Positions 7,683 to 10,478 of a DNA stretch of 10,478 nucleotides are shown piece by piece (position 1 is the stretch's first letter; the number at the start of each line of letters is the position of its first letter). Location of the stretch: contig JALNXP010000065.1 of the NCBI GenBank assembly GCA_023230285.1, positions 1 to 10,478 of the forward strand, given 5' to 3'. The notes under the pieces were generated by a model. That model made no database searches. It saw nothing but the letters and a program-made list of their open reading frames with translations, and was not told the origin of the DNA. A program made the translations under genes and the position numbers. The stretch comes from Bacteroidales bacterium (lineage in GTDB: Bacteria > Bacteroidota > Bacteroidia > Bacteroidales > BM520).

Positions 7683-7717
7683 AAAAAAAGCGATGCTTCA
7701 GAAGCATCGCTTTTTTT
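7683..7717. terminator. Bidirectional rho-independent terminator
   Basis: A perfect palindrome with 17-base arms around a single central A (7700): seven A, then GCGATGCTTC, A, GAAGCATCGC, then seven T. Folded as RNA, it gives a GC-containing stem with a tight CAG loop followed by a U run in either direction. It starts 9 bases after the stop codon of the plus-strand ureohydrolase-family gene and lies 10 bases beyond the minus-strand leuS stop, so it can end both converging transcripts. Confidence 0.93.
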
Positions 7718-7727
7718 ATTGTTTTTT

Positions 7728-10478
7728 TTATATCACGATATTGATAATTCTTTTAGGTACTAAGATAAACTTTTTAATTTCTTTACCCTCCAACCATTTA
7801 CGAGCTTCCGGAGCATTTTTAACAGCATCTTCCGCTTCAGCAGCAGTTGCCGTAACAGGCAAATTTATTTTAAATCTTAATTTGCCATTAAAAGAAACCG
7901 GATATTCAAATTCATTTTCATGGGTATATTCAGCTTTAAACGATGGAAATGGCTCCAATTCAACGGTTGTATTATGCCCTAATAAAAACCAAAGTTCCTC
8001 GGCTATATGCGGAGCATAAGGCGAAATTAAAATAACAAACGGCTCTAAAACAGAACGCTTATCACACTTGAGGTCGGCAAGATCATTAACGGCTATCATA
8101 AATGTTGATACAGCAGTATTAAAAGAGAATTTTTTAATATCATCTTCAACTTTGCCGATAGCTTTATGTAAAGCTTTAAGTTCTGCTGCCGAAGGAGCTT
8201 CTTCACTAATTACAAAATTATTATCTTTATTATTGTGGAATAATCTCCAGAATTTCTTCAAAAATCTTGAAACGCCTTCAATGCCATTAGTATCCCATGG
8301 CTTATGAGATTCCAACGGACCTAAAAACATTTCATAAAGTCTCAAAGTATCTGCACCGTATTTATATATCAGATCGTCAGGGTTTTGGACATTATATTTA
8401 GACTTCGACATTTTTTCTATCTCCCAGCCGCAAATATATTTTCCATCTTCGAGAATAAACTCTGCATCTGCATATTCCGCATGCCATTGTTTGAAAGCCT
8501 CGATATCTAACTCATCATTTCTAACTATATTGATATCCACATACAGAGCAGTTGTCTGATAATCTTTACGGAGGTTATAAGACACGAACTTATTAGTGCC
8601 GTTTATTCTATAGACGAAACTTGAGCGTCCTTGAATTTTCCCTTGATTTATCAGCTTTTGGAAAGGTTCTTCTACACAAGACATGCCGATGTCATGTAAA
8701 AACTTGTTCCACACTCTTGCGTAGATAAGGTGTCCGGCAGCATGTTCATCGCCACCGAGATACAAATCGACATTTCTCCAATAATCATCAGCTTGATGAG
8801 AAAAATATTCTTTATCGTTATGCGGGTCCATATATCTAAGATAATATCCGCTTGAGCCGGCAAATCCGGGCATGGTATTAGTTTCTAACGGACAGCCTTT
8901 ATAAGTCCAATTTTTTGCTCTTGCCAAAGGCGGTTCACCGGATTCGGTAGGTAAAAACTTATCTATTTCCGGTAATTCTAAAGGCAAATCATTTTCGTCC
9001 ATAGCATACGGAATACCGTTTTTATAATATATCGGGAAAGGTTCACCCCAATAACGTTGACGGCTGAAGATAGCATCACGCAGACGATAATTCACCTTAC
9101 CGTGACCGATTTTCATGTCATTGATTTTGTCTATCACGGTTCTTATAGCATCTTTGACCTGCATTCCCGTTATAAAGCCGGAATTTATCATCACTCCATC
9201 TTTAGCGTCATAAGATTCTGTCCATGTACTTGGGTCGGTTGGAGTTTCGCCATTACCGCAGACGACTTGGATAATCGGGAGATCAAAATGGCGGGCGAAA
9301 GCAAAGTCGCGGCTGTCGTGAGCCGGAACAGCCATAATAGCACCTGTTCCGTAGCCGGCTAATACGTAGTCGGCAATCCAGATAGGAATTTTAGCACCTG
9401 TAAGTGGGTTGACACCATAAGCGCCTGTAAACACGCCACTTACGGTACGCACTTCCGCCATTCTCTCTCTTTCCGAGCGATTTTTAGCGTAAGTAACGTA
9501 TTCTTCAACTTTTTCCTTACATTCCTGAGTAGTGATAAGGTTTACATACTCATGTTCCGGAGCAATTACCATAAAAGTAGCACCCCAAAGGGTATCCGGT
9601 CGTGTTGTAAATACTTCGAGTGTCAGCTCTTCATGTCCATCAACGCCAAAAAACACAGAAGCACCTTCCGACCTGCCTATCCAGTTGCGTTGCATCTCTT
9701 TGAGAGAATCGCTCCACTCAACAGTGTCTAAGCCATCGAGCAAACGTTGTGCATAAGCAGTTATCCTCAGCGACCACTGGTTCATCTTTTTACGTTCTAC
9801 AGGGAAGCCGCCTCTTTCAGACAAGCCATCTTTCACCTCATCATTAGCCAACACAGTACCCAACTCAGGACACCAGTTAACCCATGTTTCTGCGATATAA
9901 GCAAGGCGATAATTCATCAAAGTTTTCTGTTGTTCTGCTTCGCTCATAGCATTCCATTGCTCTGCTGTAAACGAAAGTTCTTCCGTACAGGCAAGGTCAA
10001 GTCCTTTAGTCCCTTGTGCAGAAAACACCTGCATAAGTTCAGAAATAGGACGCGCCTGTTTAGCCTGATTACAATAATAAGAGTTAAAAAATTGAATAAA
10101 AGTCCATTGTGTCCACTTATAATACTTAGGGTCACAAGTTTTAACTTCTCTATCCCAATCGAAAGAAAAACCTATACGGTCTAATTGTTCTCTATATCTT
10201 TTTATATTTTTTTCTGTTGTAACAGCAGGATGCGTGTTTGTTTGGATGGCATACTGTTCGGCAGGAAGTCCGTAAGCATCATATCCCATAGGGTGAAGTA
10301 CGTTGTAACCTTTATGGCGCATATAGCGGGCATATATGTCGGAGGCAATATATCCAAGTGGATGACCTACGTGTAATCCGGCACCGGAAGGATAAGGAAA
10401 CATATCCAGCACATAATATTTAGGTTTATCCGAGACATTCTCTGCTTTAAAAATTTTTTTCTCTGCCCAATACGACTG
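7728..10478 (-). CDS. leuS: Leucyl-tRNA synthetase, 5' end outside window
   Basis: LeuRS attaches leucine to tRNA-Leu and hydrolyses mischarged products. The visible 916 residues are open to the window edge; about a dozen N-terminal residues are missing, since the visible part begins [14 protein letters not shown] and continues to [20 protein letters not shown]. The class I signatures are intact: HVGH (bases 10362-10373) and KMSKS (8400-8414). The CP1 editing domain shows [11 protein letters not shown] and the conserved [16 protein letters not shown], so editing should work. Two stretches are typical of Bacteroidota LeuRS: an insertion before [22 protein letters not shown] (about 9915-10052), and a long segment leading to [11 protein letters not shown] (about 8415-8640). 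A tRNA-binding domain with [13 protein letters not shown] follows, and the end is RIINIVI. A GTG at 10410-10412 is an internal valine codon, not the start. The gene ends at the shared terminator. Confidence 0.97.
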   Translation of the reverse strand, partial: QSYWAEKKIFKAENVSDKPKYYVLDMFPYPSGAGLHVGHPLGYIASDIYARYMRHKGYNVLHPMGYDAYGLPAEQYAIQTNTHPAVTTEKNIKRYREQLDRIGFSFDWDREVKTCDPKYYKWTQWTFIQFFNSYYCNQAKQARPISELMQVFSAQGTKGLDLACTEELSFTAEQWNAMSEAEQQKTLMNYRLAYIAETWVNWCPELGTVLANDEVKDGLSERGGFPVERKKMNQWSLRITAYAQRLLDGLDTVEWSDSLKEMQRNWIGRSEGASVFFGVDGHEELTLEVFTTRPDTLWGATFMVIAPEHEYVNLITTQECKEKVEEYVTYAKNRSERERMAEVRTVSGVFTGAYGVNPLTGAKIPIWIADYVLAGYGTGAIMAVPAHDSRDFAFARHFDLPIIQVVCGNGETPTDPSTWTESYDAKDGVMINSGFITGMQVKDAIRTVIDKINDMKIGHGKVNYRLRDAIFSRQRYWGEPFPIYYKNGIPYAMDENDLPLELPEIDKFLPTESGEPPLARAKNWTYKGCPLETNTMPGFAGSSGYYLRYMDPHNDKEYFSHQADDYWRNVDLYLGGDEHAAGHLIYARVWNKFLHDIGMSCVEEPFQKLINQGKIQGRSSFVYRINGTNKFVSYNLRKDYQTTALYVDINIVRNDELDIEAFKQWHAEYADAEFILEDGKYICGWEIEKMSKSKYNVQNPDDLIYKYGADTLRLYEMFLGPLESHKPWDTNGIEGVSRFLKKFWRLFHNNKDNNFVISEEAPSAAELKALHKAIGKVEDDIKKFSFNTAVSTFMIAVNDLADLKCDKRSVLEPFVILISPYAPHIAEELWFLLGHNTTVELEPFPSFKAEYTHENEFEYPVSFNGKLRFKINLPVTATAAEAEDAVKNAPEARKWLEGKEIKKFILVPKRIINIVI

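Noticed and set aside
9747..10184. A 145-codon plus-strand open frame opposite leuS
   Set aside because: It lies wholly antisense to conserved leuS sequence and has no recognisable domain or signal.
10410..10412. GTG as a possible leuS start codon
   Set aside because: The frame stays open to the window edge and encodes conserved LeuRS residues upstream (YWAE...KPKYY), so this is an internal valine.

Overview
The window is a stretch of AT-rich chromosome from a member of the Bacteroidota, most likely the Bacteroidales. Four things point there: a type IX secretion (T9SS) C-terminal sorting domain on a GLUG-repeat protein, TAnnTTTG-type -7 promoter boxes, a leucyl-tRNA synthetase with the insertions usual in this phylum, and an AAA-ATPase/PD-(D/E)XK-type gene that is commonly multicopy in Bacteroidales. 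I saw no plasmid, phage, insertion sequence, CRISPR array or RNA gene.

Layout, left to right. On the minus strand, 1-1053 is the 5' part of an AAA-ATPase-like gene (its 3' end is outside the window), with its own promoter-like box in the 83-base gap upstream. Also on the minus strand, 1137-2783 encodes a secreted GLUG-repeat protein, one base downstream of miaB (2785-4113), so these two probably share a transcript. The 91-base gap 4114-4204 is a divergent promoter region between miaB and topA. On the plus strand, topA (4205-6502) overlaps by 4 bases (ATGA) a ureohydrolase-fold gene (6499-7674) whose metal-binding residues are partly lost. A perfect 35-base palindrome at 7683-7717 is a two-way terminator between this pair and the converging minus-strand leuS (7728-10478), whose first dozen or so codons lie outside the window. 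No gap exceeds about 100 bases.

Most genes are housekeeping: tRNA modification (MiaB), DNA supercoiling (TopA) and tRNA charging (LeuRS). The accessory or poorly understood genes are the T9SS GLUG protein, the AAA-ATPase-like protein and the degenerate ureohydrolase. The last is the best candidate for undescribed biology: an arginase-family scaffold that appears unable to build the normal two-manganese centre, translationally coupled to topoisomerase I. I do not see a new defence or mobile system here.
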